64,000 bases of DNA from Pratylenchus scribneri (lineage: Eukaryota; Nematoda; Chromadorea; Rhabditida; Pratylenchidae), in contig JAQSEB010000078.1 of assembly GCA_030063045.1 (NCBI GenBank), positions 750,001 to 814,000 of the forward strand, given 5' to 3'. How positions within the stretch are numbered: position 1 is the first letter of the stretch; the number at the start of each line of letters is the position of its first letter. Below, piece after piece: positions 1 to 12,470 of this stretch. Position numbers and translations under genes: made by a program. The notes beneath the pieces were generated by a model that did not search any database, had not been told where the DNA came from, and worked only from the letters and a program-made list of their open reading frames with translations.

Positions 1-288
1 TATTTTTATATCATAAAGAATAGATTTTTGGCTATCTAATAAAACATTAATTTTATTTTAATTGGTTCAGAATTGATAAAATTTTACTCAATAAACTATT
101 TCAAATGGTATTTCTTTAGTATGAATTAACAGTGACTATTTTTTTAGCATAATTTCATCAATTCTGAACCAAAATAAATAAAATTAATATTGTTTGATAG
201 TCATCAGTTTATTTTTTAATTTGATAATAAAATCATTAAAATTGATTCAATTTTTGATGAATTATTTTAAACGGCAACAACTTGGCTG
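1..288. repeat. Family A MITE, copy A1 (cut by window edge)
   Basis: Family A is a roughly 300-320 bp palindromic element. Its arms contain GAGCAGATTTTTGGCTATC, then TTTATTTAAATTGGTTCAGA, mirrored on the other side, and its outer ends read GCCGTTTATAA. This copy lacks its left end and ends near AAACGGCAACAACTTGG. It lies downstream of the last calcium-channel exon seen. Confidence 0.7.
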
Positions 289-314
289 CTCCTGGTAACC
301 TTTTCAGAACTTAC

Positions 315-3300
315 TTTCGAACCCTCAATTGAATTGATCGCCATCGACTTTCACTGCTGGGTTTAGATGAACGATTCGAACGGGCACTTCCCTCTCTTAT
401 TCCTAGAATAAAGCGCATAGTTTTAAGGAAATGTTAAGAATAATTTGTACAATTAAATCCTTATTAATAACTCACTTCCAACTGTGCCATTTCGCCTTTC
501 CTTTTCGGCTTTATTTTCTTGTTTTTCCTCCTCCTCTTCATTGTTGTCTTCAGCCCTCAATTCACTTCGTTTACTGCCATTTTCCTCCTTTTCATCTTTA
601 CTATCACTGGCCATTCCCCTTCTTTTTTCTCTCCATTTTTGGCCAATCCATCTGCTTCCTCTTTGGCTCCAATGCCTCAGGGCACGTACAATCGCTGCAT
701 AGACACTGTCACCTTGGTCATTTTCATCTTCACGCAATGCAATTGAGGAACCGGAACCGACTTCACTAACTGGAAAAATTAGTTTACCTAATTTTTTCTA
801 CAATAAATAATCCCTAGAGTTGATTTTGTAGGATCTCATCTAGAGATGGGAGAAATTAACTAGAAAGGAAGAAGTAATTAAAGAAAATAAGGTAATTAAT
901 ATATAAGGTTTATCCAAATCTAAAGAGGAATGGAATGATTGAGTACTACTACTATGCGTTAGTTAATTAGCCAATAGTTAATAAGGCAAAATAGCAAATT
1001 TAGGAAGGCGATAATACCATTTGAAAATATTTTTTTTTCTATAAAATGGCCAAATTAAAATAAAACTTAACTATAATTTTTCAGGGAAAGAGATAAGAGA
1101 GCTTTTTCTTTTAATTATTAAAAATGTAATAAAGTAATTTTGTATAAGAAATTCAGAACTTTCTTTAAAAATAGTTTATTGCCTTTCTATTTATATTGGT
1201 AATTGGTTATTAATTTTTGAATTTTAATTCTGGGCAAAAAATCCATGCAGGTACTCAATCGTTATATTTTTGTTAATAAAAATTTAAGAATTTTTCTAAA
1301 AAATTTTTGGCATACGAAGTGAGCCGGATCGTATCCTCTTTCTCTCCTCCAGCATTCTCTCAGTTTCACGCCTTTTTGTTTCGGCAAATTGTGTGGCAAT
1401 GACAACCAAACAAAGATTGACCATGAAAAAGGCACCAATCTGGGTAAAGTGGCACAAAATTATTTGAAATAATAAATTGGTTCATTCGGGGAAATTTTGA
1501 TGAAATGATCCTAACAAGGGAAGGTATTCAACTGACCGTGAGCTTTTGAAACGAGACCTAGCTAGTTTTGTAGATTATATATGGGTTTCTCCCAGAAGTG
1601 AAGTCCTTTTTTCCTAAATGGACCTCCCCATTGAGATATGGCCATAAAACCTGCTTTATCCGCATATTTGGCCCTAATTCATATCTCCTCATAGAATTGG
1701 GCTAGAAATATGATTTAAACGTCATTTTGTAGAGAATTTAATGCCCTTTCATTTTTATAAATACATTAGGGGTCTAAAATTTTTTTGAAATTTTTTATCG
1801 ATTTTTTTCTGAAAATACCAAATTTGGCCAATTTTCAATGGGCCATAACTCGGTTATATGGAATCTTTGAACTTTGGCCCAGTTATCTTTTTTGATCGCC
1901 ATATCATAAAGTATCTTTATGCAAATTTTCAGATTTTTCTGTTAACCTGAAAATTCTCGAGATTTCGCTATGCTAGGCCTGATAGGCAAAATACCTTGAA
2001 TTTTCAGGTTAACAGAAAAATCTGAAAATTTGCATAAAGATACTTTATGATATGGTGATCAAAAAAGATAACTGGGCCAAAGTTCAAAGATTCCATATAA
2101 CCGAGTTATGGCCCATTGAAAATTGGCCAAATTTGGTATTTTCAGAAAAAAATCGATAAAAAATTTCAAAAAAATTTTAGACCCCTAATGTATTTATAAA
2201 AATGAAAGGGCATTAAATTCTCTACAAAATGACGTTTAAATCATATTTCTAGCCCAATTCTATGAGGAGATATGAATTAGGGCCAAATATGCGGATAAAG
2301 CAGGTTTTATGGCCATATCTCAATGGGGAGGTCCATTTAGGAAAAAAGGACTTCACTTCTGGGAGAAACCCATATATAATCTACAAAACTAGCTAGGTCT
2401 CGTTTCAAAAGCTCACGGTCAGTTGAATACCTTCCCAAGCATTAAAAATTGGGAAATCTAAGTTTTTTGGCCATAATTTTGTGGCCACATTTTGGAATTT
2501 TCCTAATTATAATTAACTTGGCTGCTAATTTCTAAAAATCCCCTATTAAGAACTGACCACAATGAGTAGCACAAAATAAATCCAATTCCAAAAGGAATGT
2601 GCATCTTGGACATAATACTGAAAAAAATAAATATATTACAAGGACAGACAAATTGCTGACCATAATATCGGTCCATCCTTCCAGTGAAATCACCAAGAAA
2701 ATGGCGACCCAGGCAAATCCAATATTGTCAAATGAGACGGAGCCCTTGAATTTAAAAATAAATTAGCATGCTATTAAATTTGAATCATCCATCCCAAAAT
2801 AATATTTATGGAAATAGCAAATTTATGTACTATTTGGTGAATCAAGACTATTCAGATTCAGACCACCGTTTCAATTCCAATGCTTTGGCTTTTATTTAGG
2901 CAAAATAATTTAATTAAGAAGAAAACAATCTACTCTAAAGGTGATTACCATTTAACCATTTGAGAGCCCTTAAAAATTATATACAAAATGGCTAACAAGT
3001 AAGATAATTTTTGAAAACTTAAAAATGTGTAAAATAAGCGGCCTTTCCTTAAAAATTCTAGATTAATACACTTATCAAAGACATGTGATATGTTTTTTTT
3101 TAATTTATAATAGTAATTTTTTAGAGTACTTTTAGAGCTTTTCAATGGTATAATTGCCTTCTATGATTAGTTTTTACCTCGCTGAATTTGAGCTATGTTT
3201 AAAAAAAGAACGGCCTAAAGGTACTTAATCATCTCGACAGAAATCTTTTATCTAATTGATTTGCCGACTTTCGATAATTCAAATGTTTTCCTATTTTGTA

Positions 3301-6239
3301 ATTTAGCCACTTTCTTTCCCCCATCCAAATTATTGCCTGGAATGGATTTTTGTGCATGACACGGCATTCGGAATAGTACAAATTCCAATTGATGCAAACA
3401 GATTTGTCCGCTTCATTTTGTCCGCCATTTTGGCCTCCATCCTCCCACCATCTGTACTCCTCCAATGTTAAATTGCATTTGTTCCCATTTTGAAGGTATG
3501 GAGGCAAATGTTGGCAAGTGTGCAGTCCGGACGAGTCCGGCTGCGAGCAAATGTAATCCAACGAAGTGTCTTGCGGAATGTAGTACCTGTGAAAAATTTA
3601 GCGAACATTCATGGACAGCAGAAAAGATTATTGCCAAAATTTTTGCGAAGGAATAATTCTCCAAAATTGGTAATATCCGATAAAGTTTAATGTATATTTC
3701 ACTACCTTGGTCCATTCATTTTAGATATAGCTCAATAAGGAAATAACGAATTTGGGAAGGCGATTTGCCCTTTGAAAACCCTGAGTGAATGTCCTTTATA
3801 GGGTTTTCTAATTTTTGATAAGTTAAAATAATTTGTAAAATAGGTGGCTTTATGGCTTATTTAATTCAAACATTTAGCTTTTTTAAATAAGGAAATCATA
3901 AAATTAAAAATGGCAAAATTGCAGAGGACCTTTAAGCTTTCGAATGGCATATTGCCTTCCTAAATTGGCCTCTTCCTTCTTGAGCAATGGCCAAAATAAT
4001 GGACAAGGTACTCAAATAGCTTTAATGAAACGGATTTTTGTCATTTTTTTATGAAAATTTACCCTCAATAGTCAAAAGCATAAATTAAGTAATAATTAAT
4101 TGAAAAATGTCAAAATTTGGTCTTTAATTTATGCCAAAAATTAATTTCACCTGCTTAAAGAGACATCGGTGGGCAATGAAACATTGGCCCAGGCCAGCCC
4201 CTCGGTAGGTGGCAAATTGATGACGCAACGATTGCGAAGGAGGCCAGCCCAAAGTTGGACGCCAATAATGCCAAAAATGAAGAAAACAAAGAAACAAAGA
4301 AGCAACACATTGCCCAACATTGGCAACGTGTCCAAAAGGAGATTCACTGAATGGGGAATCATAAAAGAAGGATTCGAACATATTGTTGCCGTTTATAAAC
4401 TCTAAGGAATGAACTTTTTCGATGTTTTTGGTATCAAATGAAAGAGCTGACTTTGGGCTATCTAAAATAATAATAATAATTTTATTTTAATTAATTTATA
4501 ATTTTTGGAACTGTGTCCATAAATTATTTTAAAATTACCTATAATTTTAGCGATAATTCCAGTGAATTTTTTGGTATAAAATTCTGAACCAATTTAAATA
4601 AAATTAATATCATTGGATTTTGGATAGTCAATCAAAAGTCTGCTCTTTAATTTGATACCAAATTCATCAAAATCTATTTAAAATTTTATATTTAATAACG
4701 ACGAAGTACGGTTGTATCCAAATTTCACCAACCCAGAATTCGCATCGATGGAATCCTGTTGACGGCACGAAGTGGCCTCAGCACCCGAATTGTCCGAATG
4801 GCAGTCAAATTCAAATTGCCCAAATATTCTTGCAACAAATATTCCGCAACACCCGCAAAAACTATGAAAAAATCGAGGCGATTCCACTGAAAAATGTAAC
4901 AAATTACAAATGAAAATTTTAGATTTTTTTATGAAATTATAAAATAAAATTTCATTTATTTTAATTTTCCATTATATTCACAATTCCCCCCTCCTCCCTC
5001 CTTTCTCTCACCGTATCGCCAAGATATGCGGCATCACCCCAAAAGCCAAGGGCCAAAATTTTGACCACCTTTTTATTAAAAATAAATGAAATTAAAAGGA
5101 TTATTCCAACCATTTCCATGGCAAAATATCCAAAAATGGCATGATCAATTATTGAGAGGATGCCGCATCGATATGTTCGACAATCGTTGCCATCCTCGCA
5201 TGGCCTATACATTCCAAGGGTAACGCAATTGATGAGAATGACGATCATCTGAAAATAATTTAATTTATTCAAAAAAAGCTAGAAATCATCCATCGGCATT
5301 TTTAAGGGTAGATATTGACGAAAAAGAATAAATAATGCTGGATTTGTCTACCGTTTACCAAAATTGGAAAGAGTTGGTTAACTAAGACAAGATGCATATG
5401 CATTGAATGGTATATAATAATTTGTCATTGTTTGGTCAACAATTAAAGGGTATTAAACGGTTTGGTTCAAAACTAAATTAGAATAGGTTAACCAAAGGCA
5501 TAACATTATCAAATGATGCGTCTTGATGAGATCAATTGATCTAATAAAATTTATGAGCCTAAGATAAATATATGAATATGAACCATAACTGGCCAATTAC
5601 AATGATTTTTAGACAAATTAAACACCCCATTTATATTGGTAAAACAACGATATGTGGAATTGTCAAATTTACCTATAAAGGGATTATCAAGTATATCTAA
5701 TAGCTTATTTCAAGAATGTAACCCAAATCATGAATCCAAGTCAAAGCCAATTTGGCCAAAAATTATCAAAAAAATTGGCCAAAAATTAGCCCAGGCAAAA
5801 GCTTACAGTGAGTCTATCGAACCAAGGATTGTTTACGGCCTGCAATGCCCATGATCGAGGCAATTTGTCCTGTCGGAAATAACCAAGGGAAAGTGGCTCA
5901 AATCTAAACAAATTGTTTGGCACAAAATCAAATGAAATTTGAACAATCGACAAACCCAGGAAAGGGCAATTCTTCTTCATCCTCTTCTATATCTTCCGTG
6001 CCATCCAAATTCTTCTTCTTCTTCCCATTTTCTTCTTCCACTTCTTCCTTTTCCGAATTTCCTTCCGATGAGTCCACATTCTCCAATTCGGCCCATTCCA
6101 CGCAGGTTGGTCGACGCCTCATCGACTTTTGGCTTCCACCATTTTGTGAAGTGCCCGGTTGTTGTTCATCGTCATCGAAAGCGCCGCCGGTCGTCTGCTG
6201 AATTTTACGAAGAATTGTTTGACCGGCTGGCACAAACAT
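315..6239 (-). CDS. cca-1: T-type (CaV3) voltage-gated calcium channel alpha-1, domain I and I-II linker (partial)
   Basis: Pore-forming subunit of a low-voltage-activated plasma-membrane calcium channel. Exons read on the minus strand: 6239-5956, 5903-5807, 5248-5111, 5068-5012, 4886-4733, 4346-4151, 3586-3337, 2744-2661, 2617-2558, 1439-1316, 769-476, 402-315, all phase-consistent; the gene continues past base 1. The first exon encodes an acidic N-terminus. Exon 2 has [12 protein letters not shown] before S1. Exon 5 holds the S4 sensor [16 protein letters not shown]. Exon 6 is S5 ([15 protein letters not shown]). Exon 8 holds the pore loop SLEGWTDIM with the selectivity-filter Glu. Exons 9-10 are S6 ([15 protein letters not shown]), followed by the basic linker helix. 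CaV3 rather than L-type is judged from the S5/S6 wording and the cysteine-rich extracellular loop. The start at 6239 is the first Met after an in-frame stop; an upstream exon is possible. Exon 7 ends at a GC donor (CAG|GCAATA). Introns carry MITEs and a large palindrome. Confidence 0.9.
940..1250. repeat. Family C MITE, copy C1 (degenerate)
   Basis: Family C has a signature of the type GGAAGGCGATATGCCATTTG at one end and its reverse complement at the other, separated by AT-rich sequence. This copy keeps the AGGAAGGCGATAATACCATTTG part and lies in a calcium-channel intron. Confidence 0.45.
1518..2436. mobile_element. Near-perfect 439-bp inverted repeat (foldback element) in a calcium-channel intron
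   Basis: The arms 1518-1956 and 1998-2436 are reverse complements of equal length, with one mismatch that I could see, around a 41-bp spacer. The ends read GGGAAGGTATTC. There is no open frame. I cannot assign a clear target-site duplication, so the superfamily is unknown. Because it lies in an intron, transcription would give a long hairpin RNA. Confidence 0.9.
2935..3215. repeat. Family C MITE, copy C2
   Basis: Contains TTTGAGAGCCCTTAAAAATTA and AGAGCTTTTCAATGGTATAA in mirrored arrangement. It sits in the GC-AG intron of the calcium channel (2745-3336). Confidence 0.5.
3715..4015. repeat. Family C MITE, copy C3
   Basis: Starts near GGGAAGGCGATTTGCCCTTTG and ends near AAGCTTTCGAATGGCATATTG, the mirrored ends typical of the family. 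It lies in the calcium-channel intron 3587-4150. Confidence 0.65.
4405..4705. repeat. Family A MITE, copy A2
   Basis: Both arms are visible: AGCTGACTTTGGGCTATC on the left and GATAGTCAATCAAAAGTCTG on the right. It lies in calcium-channel intron 4347-4732. Confidence 0.75.
5380..5560 (-). repeat. Family B repeat, copy B1 (inverted)
   Basis: Family B is a roughly 180-bp repeat with the core GGGTTTAAACCGTTTAATAC followed by TTTAATTGTTGACCAAACCA and ATTATATACCATTCAATGCG. Here it is read as AACAATTAAAGGGTATTAAACGG on the plus strand. It lies in calcium-channel intron 5249-5806. Confidence 0.7.
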
Positions 6240-6286
6240 TCATTGGATTCAATGGGCTAAACTATTCCGGAAGCTGACCAACTTGA

Positions 6287-6606
6287 CGCAAACGTTTATA
6301 ACTCATCAAGGAATGGACAAATTTTGTTGATTTTGTAATCAAATTAAAGAGCAGACATTTGGCTATAAAATAATATTGATTTTATTTAAATTGGTTCAGA
6401 ATTGTTGGAATTGTGTCCAAAAAAGTATTGATATTTTGCCAATCTTTATTAGTGAAGATGAAGGTAATTTTAAATAGTTTTTGAGCATAATTTCAGCAAT
6501 TCTGAATATAATATTATTTGATAGCCAAAAATCTGTTCTTTAATTTGATACTAAAATCAACAATATTGGTTGTCGTTTAGGATTATTATAAACGGCGACA
6601 AGTTGG
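6287..6606. repeat. Family A MITE, copy A3 (near full length)
   Basis: Runs from ACGTTTATAACTCATCAAGG to TTATTATAAACGGCGACAAG. The inner arms AAAGAGCAGACATTTGGC and GATAGCCAAAAATCTGTTCT mirror each other. This is the best view of the family's outer ends. Confidence 0.8.
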
Positions 6607-7739
6607 GCCATATAGGAAACTAATCTCCACAATACAATTCGGTTTAGCCCAAAATTGGATGGAATATATGTCAAAAATGGAGGCTGAATATTTATGTTTT
6701 TGGGCCACCTGCTTTTCCTCCCCTTTTTCACATTCCTTTCCCATTCCATTCATGACTTCCATCATAAACCCATCCGAGCGTGTGGCCTTGCCAACACAAT
6801 AAAAGAATAAAGGGGAATGGGGTTGGGGGTTCACGCTTTATTAGGGACCCATTGCCTCTTAAAAAAGTCGAACCAGAAACTAACAAAGGGAAAGGATGAA
6901 GGGGGAAGGCTTTTTGGTTTTTGGCACCAAAATTGGGTGGGCAGAGGCGGCTGGAAAGTGGTTTTTTAATGCCTTGGCACATTTTGGGACATTCAGAATT
7001 AAAGGCGGGGGTAGTTTTAATGTTATGGCCATATAATAAGTTGAAAAAAAGGCACAACGACCTGTTCATCGGCCAGCCTTTCCCGATCGCTTTCATCCCT
7101 TTTCCGGCGCACCGAATGTTTTCTGCTGCCAACCGATTGACGCCGAAGGGTGCCAGGCCTAAAAGCAATGATTTTTATGAGAATTTATATGTAGAAAATA
7201 TTTGAATTGCCGAAATTTTGGCGTCGAAAAATAATCTTACAGACTGCTTCTTTGGGATTCCTGTACACTAATAGTAAAATTCTAAACTATAATTTAGCCT
7301 ATCTATCCGATTTTATGGCCAAATTTATGACCTCAAAAAATTAAATTTCTACATAAGTTTTCGGTATCCCCATTTAAAATCTGAATGAATTGCCTTTTTT
7401 GACTGAATTTTGAAAGTGATTTGAATGAACGCAATTCCTTGGCCACCGGCTGCTGCAACATTTTTTTTTGTCTACAATGTTTCAATTGTGGCTGTCAATA
7501 ATAGAAAATGATGAAAAAAACAATTTGATGGCCAAATATTTGCAGCATTTTTTTTGTGGCTGGACAAAGAAAATCGAAGAAAATTTATTTATGAAGTGGA
7601 AAAAGAATTGGCCAGCGGCACAAAATTAATTTAAAGAGGGATAAGAAGGAGGAGGGGTGGTGGCCAATTTGTGAATGGGAAATATTTAATTTGCCGAAAA
7701 AATAAATATTCGGAAGTTTCTCCTAGACCTCAAACAAAA

Positions 7740-7930
7740 CATATCAAGTCGATAAATCTCATTTGATAAAGATTTGGTTTGTCTTAACCAATTTTAATTT
7801 AGTTAGTTTTGAACCAAAATGGGTTTAAAGCGTTTAATACCCTTTAATTGTTGACCAAACCATGTCAAATTATATACCATTTAATGCGTCTTTACCACTT
7901 ACCAGCTCTATTCAATTTTGGGTATATGAT
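7740..7930 (+). repeat. Family B repeat, copy B2
   Basis: Carries AAATGGGTTTAAAGCGTTTA, then TTTAATTGTTGACCAAACCA, then TTATATACCATTTAATGCGT, in family order. Confidence 0.7.
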
Positions 7931-8939
7931 TTGGGAATATAGGACAAATTATTTCTAAAACCCTTATAATTATTTTGGTCAGTTTTTTGGCAAATTAAAT
8001 ATTTCTATAAAATTAATTTAAAGAAAATAAGAAGGAGGAGAAGAAAGTGAAGCGGCCAATTGCGAATTGGAAGGGAAGTGAATTTGGCCAAAAGTATGGA
8101 AAAAGGAAAAGGAGCAAAAGGGAAGGGGGTTGATTTGGACATGGATGTGTGTGTGTATATGCTTAAGGGGGACATGTGCCCAACATAATTTGGCCCACTC
8201 CCCTTCCCTTCCCCTCGAATGCGCCACTTTCGGGCGCAACGCCCAAACCAACTTCGGCACGGAGGAAAACGAGCTGCCGCTCCCGGCACCCACCATCCCT
8301 TTAGTGGATGGACCCCTTGCGCCCCCGGGGCCGGGGAATCGATAAAGGGACGGGGGGAAATGGGGGCGGGGGAGGCTAAAAGCGCATTCCGGCACACTGA
8401 CAAACGACTACGGCGGCATTCACCGAAGGGGAGGAGGACACACCGCTGAGGAATATTGGCACACATACGGGCATTGGGGGTGGCCAGCCGTAAAAAGGGA
8501 GGAAAAGTGGAAGGGAGGGGGTGGCTATAAGAGCTTTATCCATTCTCGGTGGACCCAAAACCATAGAAGGGGTAAGAGGAAGCCGCCAAACCCTTCGCCA
8601 CACTGCCGTTGCTGACGAGCTGCCAATCTCCCCATCATTGGCCCTTTTCCCCATTTGCCGCTGCAACAATCCGCCCAAATGCTCACGGGAGTTGGCAAAA
8701 GGAAGAGGAAAAACAAACAAATGGATGAGGAGGAAAGGAGGGGACTCTCGGCATTCTCATGCACTGTTTTAAAGGGATGTTGCCCACGGTATGTGTGTTT
8801 GGGAATTTGTGGAGAGGACCACAAAACCCTGCCGATGGTGGCACAAATTGAGTATGGCATAGGATTTTTAGAGGAGGGGGAGGGAGGGGTAGGAAATGAG
8901 AAGGGGAATCGAGATAACCTAATTGTATGGTTCGCGAGA

Positions 8940-9265
8940 CCTTGTATCACATCAAAGACTGATCCAGGATAATTTTTTTATATAAAATTAAAGAGCAGAT
9001 TTTTGGCTATCTAACTATATTAATTTTATTTAAATTTGTTCAAAAATGATGAAGCTAAGCCAAAAAAAAAAAATCACTGAAAATTTTGCAAATACATATA
9101 AAAACTATTAAATGGTTTTTTGAATATAATCCAAAAAATTCTGAGCCAATTTAAATAAAATTAATATCATTCAATAGCCAAAAGTTTGCTCTTTAATTTG
9201 ATAATAAAATAAAATCATTAAAATCAGCCCTCGATAAGTTATTATATATAAATGGCCACAAATTG
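8940..9265. repeat. Family A MITE, copy A4
   Basis: The left arm has AAAGAGCAGATTTTTGGCTA and the right arm has AATAGCCAAAAGTTTGCTCT. The ends are more degenerate than in A3. Confidence 0.75.
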
Positions 9266-9696
9266 GGCAGTGACAATAAGATGTGCTTATCATCTTTGAT
9301 ATTCACCAGAAGCAACACGGAAATTAGCCTGACAATCCTATAAAAAATAAAAATAAAGCAGATTAGTGTGCAAAATACCAATTTCCGAATGGCTTAATAT
9401 CCAATAAAACTTTTTTTTGTTGGCGGATTTCTCTTTGTTGTCCCCTCATTCCAATTTCCTTCCCACTTTCTATTCTTTGTGATTTTACTTCGACAATGGC
9501 TTTTTGAAGGTTGCCTCCGGCCTGGCTAGACCCTCTCTCATGGTGATGGGGAATGGGTCCTCGTAAAAAGCCGTTTCACCGTCCACAAATTTCCCCACTT
9601 GTTTTTTTTGCCGCCGGGGAGAACGGGGTCTAGCCCACCATTCCTTGCCATTCGTTTCCCCCGAGGCCTTCCTAATGAGGCGCGGGGGAGGATTCC

Positions 9697-9714
9697 GGGG
9701 GGGGGGGGGGGGGG
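9697..9714 (+). repeat. G18 homopolymer run
   Basis: Eighteen consecutive G on the plus strand, directly before a long purine tract. Such runs can form quadruplexes and are prone to length error in assembly. Confidence 0.9.
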
Positions 9715-9960
9715 ACGAGAGGAGGAGCAAAGAAGGAAATGAGGGAATGGAGGAGGGAAAAAGCGGAAAGATAAGAGAAAGGATTAGAGGAAGATTTGGA
9801 TTTTGGAAGAAATGAGGATGAAGAAGAAGAAGGGGAAGAAGTTGGAAAAAGAGAGGAAGAAGGAGGCGGAAGAGGAAAATAAAGAGAGGATGACGAAGAT
9901 ATTAGAAGGAAGAAGAAGGTGGAAGGGAAGGGAAAGGAAGAAGATGATTAGAAGATAGAA
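9715..9960 (+). repeat. Long purine (GA-rich) tract
   Basis: About 245 bases almost entirely of A and G, built from GAAGAAG, GGAGGAAG and AAGAGG words with only scattered pyrimidines. It has no coding signal. Homopurine tracts of this size can form triplex DNA. Confidence 0.8.
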
Positions 9961-12254
9961 GTCGGATGATGGAAGATGGAAGCTAGAAGCGTGAAAAGAT
10001 TTGACATTGCCACAAGCAAAAATGGGCTAGTGCGGGAAAAACGAAGGAAAATGGGAAATTTTCTTTTGGGAAAAGTGAGGCCAAGGGGCCAAAAGACGGG
10101 AGGGGTGAAATGTTTTGCGAGTGAGGAAAATGTGCGCTGAAGAAGCCTTTTAAGTGGATGGCAATCTAAAAACCCAAATGATTTTTGGGAAAAGGCAATT
10201 GGCACGGATATTGACTTTGATATGCGATGAAAAGTGGGCGAAATGGAGTCAAAGTTGCCAGCTGATTGAAAGAAGTGAATAATTAATGCCATAAATGAAA
10301 AGGGATGGGAAGAAGCCATATTGGGGCATTGAATATGCGTAAAAAGGACAAATTTGAGAAGGAAAAATGTTGTTTTGGAGGAGGAAGCCGACCCAGCCAT
10401 TGGGAATTTGGTGTCGATTTTGATTTTCAGCTATTGATTTAGGAACGTTCAAGTAACGTACAGATTTAAATTATGGATCAATCTATTTCTTATGGTCGTT
10501 TATGTTTGGAAGATTTCAATTTATAATCGATTTAAGTGATTTGAACCGAATAAATCTGGCCAGCACAATTGGTATTCCTTAATTAAATCGATCATAATGA
10601 ATTGAATAAATTATCGGATTAATATTTTAGGAAGCCTACGAATTGAGTGAATGAGTTATGGTCATTTATTGCAAATTACCCAAATTTTGACTGCAACAAA
10701 CTGGATCAATCCAACCAAAAGGTGGGCATGAATTTTTTACATTCGATTGAAACAAATTTTCTGCGTTCCCAAAAAAAATATTTTGACTGGCCCAATTCTT
10801 TTCCATCCATTTTCTTGGCTTTTCTCTCCCTTTCACCCCAAATTTTTCCACTGAATCTCGGTTCAAAAAATTCTTTTTTTATCCCAGCAATGTGGCGGTT
10901 GACAGACGACCTGACACCATTTTGCCCCATTTTTTGTTTGCCAACACAAAAACACATTTTTCATTGAAGGTGGCAGAATGGGAAGAAGAAGCTGAATAAA
11001 TTGATGGATCAATATGTGGCAAGTAGTTAATTTTATCCCCGCCTTCCCCGTTTGGATTAATTAATTTTAAAATAAAATGGAGTGGGTGGATTTTGGATTA
11101 AATATATGCCTTGGAGGAATGCAAAGAATTTGAGAATTGTTTTTTTTACAATTTAGGGCAAAATGGATGTTTGATTGCTCAGAATTAATGAAATGTAAAT
11201 CATAAAATAATGAATAAATCGAAACATATCGAAAGTAGTTTTTTGAAAGACTGAATTTTGGGAAAATCCTAATATAAATCTAATGTGACTAATCCTAATT
11301 TTAACATTAATTCAATTCAATAAATTAGCTATGCCGCAAAATCAGTCAATGTAAATTGTAAAATAATTTCACTTTGATGGTTAAAGGAATTCGCGCATTA
11401 AAATTCTCTGTCATAAATTGAGTAATTCCATTTTTGATATTTTAGTCTAAAAATACCAGATTTTTATTCTATAATTTGTGATGCGATTTCTTCACCAAAA
11501 TGGCTGCTTAAAAATGGATGGAATGTGTGAAAGGAATGAAAAGAATTTATATTGCCGAGAAGGGAAATTGGCCAAAGAATTGGCCTAAAAGGGAAAAGAA
11601 GGCACACGCATAAATTGTGCCAAAACGGAATGGCGAATTAATAATTCGAATGAGGAGTGGGTGGAGAAGGAGTTGGGATGGGAAAAAAGAGAGAAAATAG
11701 GCATTAAGAACAAATTGGCCAATAAGGCCATATTCCTTAGTAAGAGGCAAGTTTGCCATAGAATGGGCCAACCGAAGGGGTGTGAATGCATTCAAATGAC
11801 GAAAAGCTATTGGTTTTGGCCTCCTAAAATATTTAGGCGAGAATTTTTGGGAAGAAAGCATTGGTCCGGAATGAAGGAATTGTGTGGCGTGGCGCACTAA
11901 AATGGACACACAAAAATGAAAGGGAAAGGAAAACCAATGTGGCTGTCCGAAACTCAGAAATTGACGGCATATTATAAAATGGGGAAGGGTACAATAATCC
12001 ATTTGCATCCAGTAAAATTCCTTTTCTTCCGGTTGACTTATCGTTCTCCATGCCATCAACCATTTTTCTCACGCCAGGATTTATTAGCCAACAGTGAATA
12101 AACAATTTACCCTTTTGCCTGTAGGAAAAATAAATAATTTCCATTATGCAATTTCTCATCTTTTTGTTAATTTCAATCAATTTTGATTTTTGAAGTAAAA
12201 GTGAGGCCAATATCCGTGAAACTTGTCATTGAATTACGACCGATTCAGTTACCT

Positions 12255-12470
12255 GTGCTTTTTTGTGATAGTTCAAGAAGGAACCACCAAATTTTAGGAA
12301 AGCAATTAGCCATTCGAAAGTCCTAATGGTCCTTTAAAAAGTGGTTTTTCTATTTTTTTTATAATTTAAAATAATTAGCAAATATATTGGCTAAAAAATT
12401 CATAACTTTCTAATTAGTAATTAAAATTGTTTGAAATTTACTGAATTGATCTTATTAGTAGGCTGAAAAA
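12255..12470. repeat. Family C MITE, copy C4 (partial)
   Basis: Shows AAGCAATTAGCCATTCGAAAG, then CTTTAAAAAGTGGTTTTTCT and AAATAATTAGCAAATATATT. This is the left half of the family; the mirrored half is not clear. Confidence 0.5.

Noticed and set aside
8005..8972. Several 100-150 aa frames on both strands
   Set aside because: Overlapping on opposite strands with no domain, no splice chain and low-complexity translation; treated as G+C-rich intergenic DNA.
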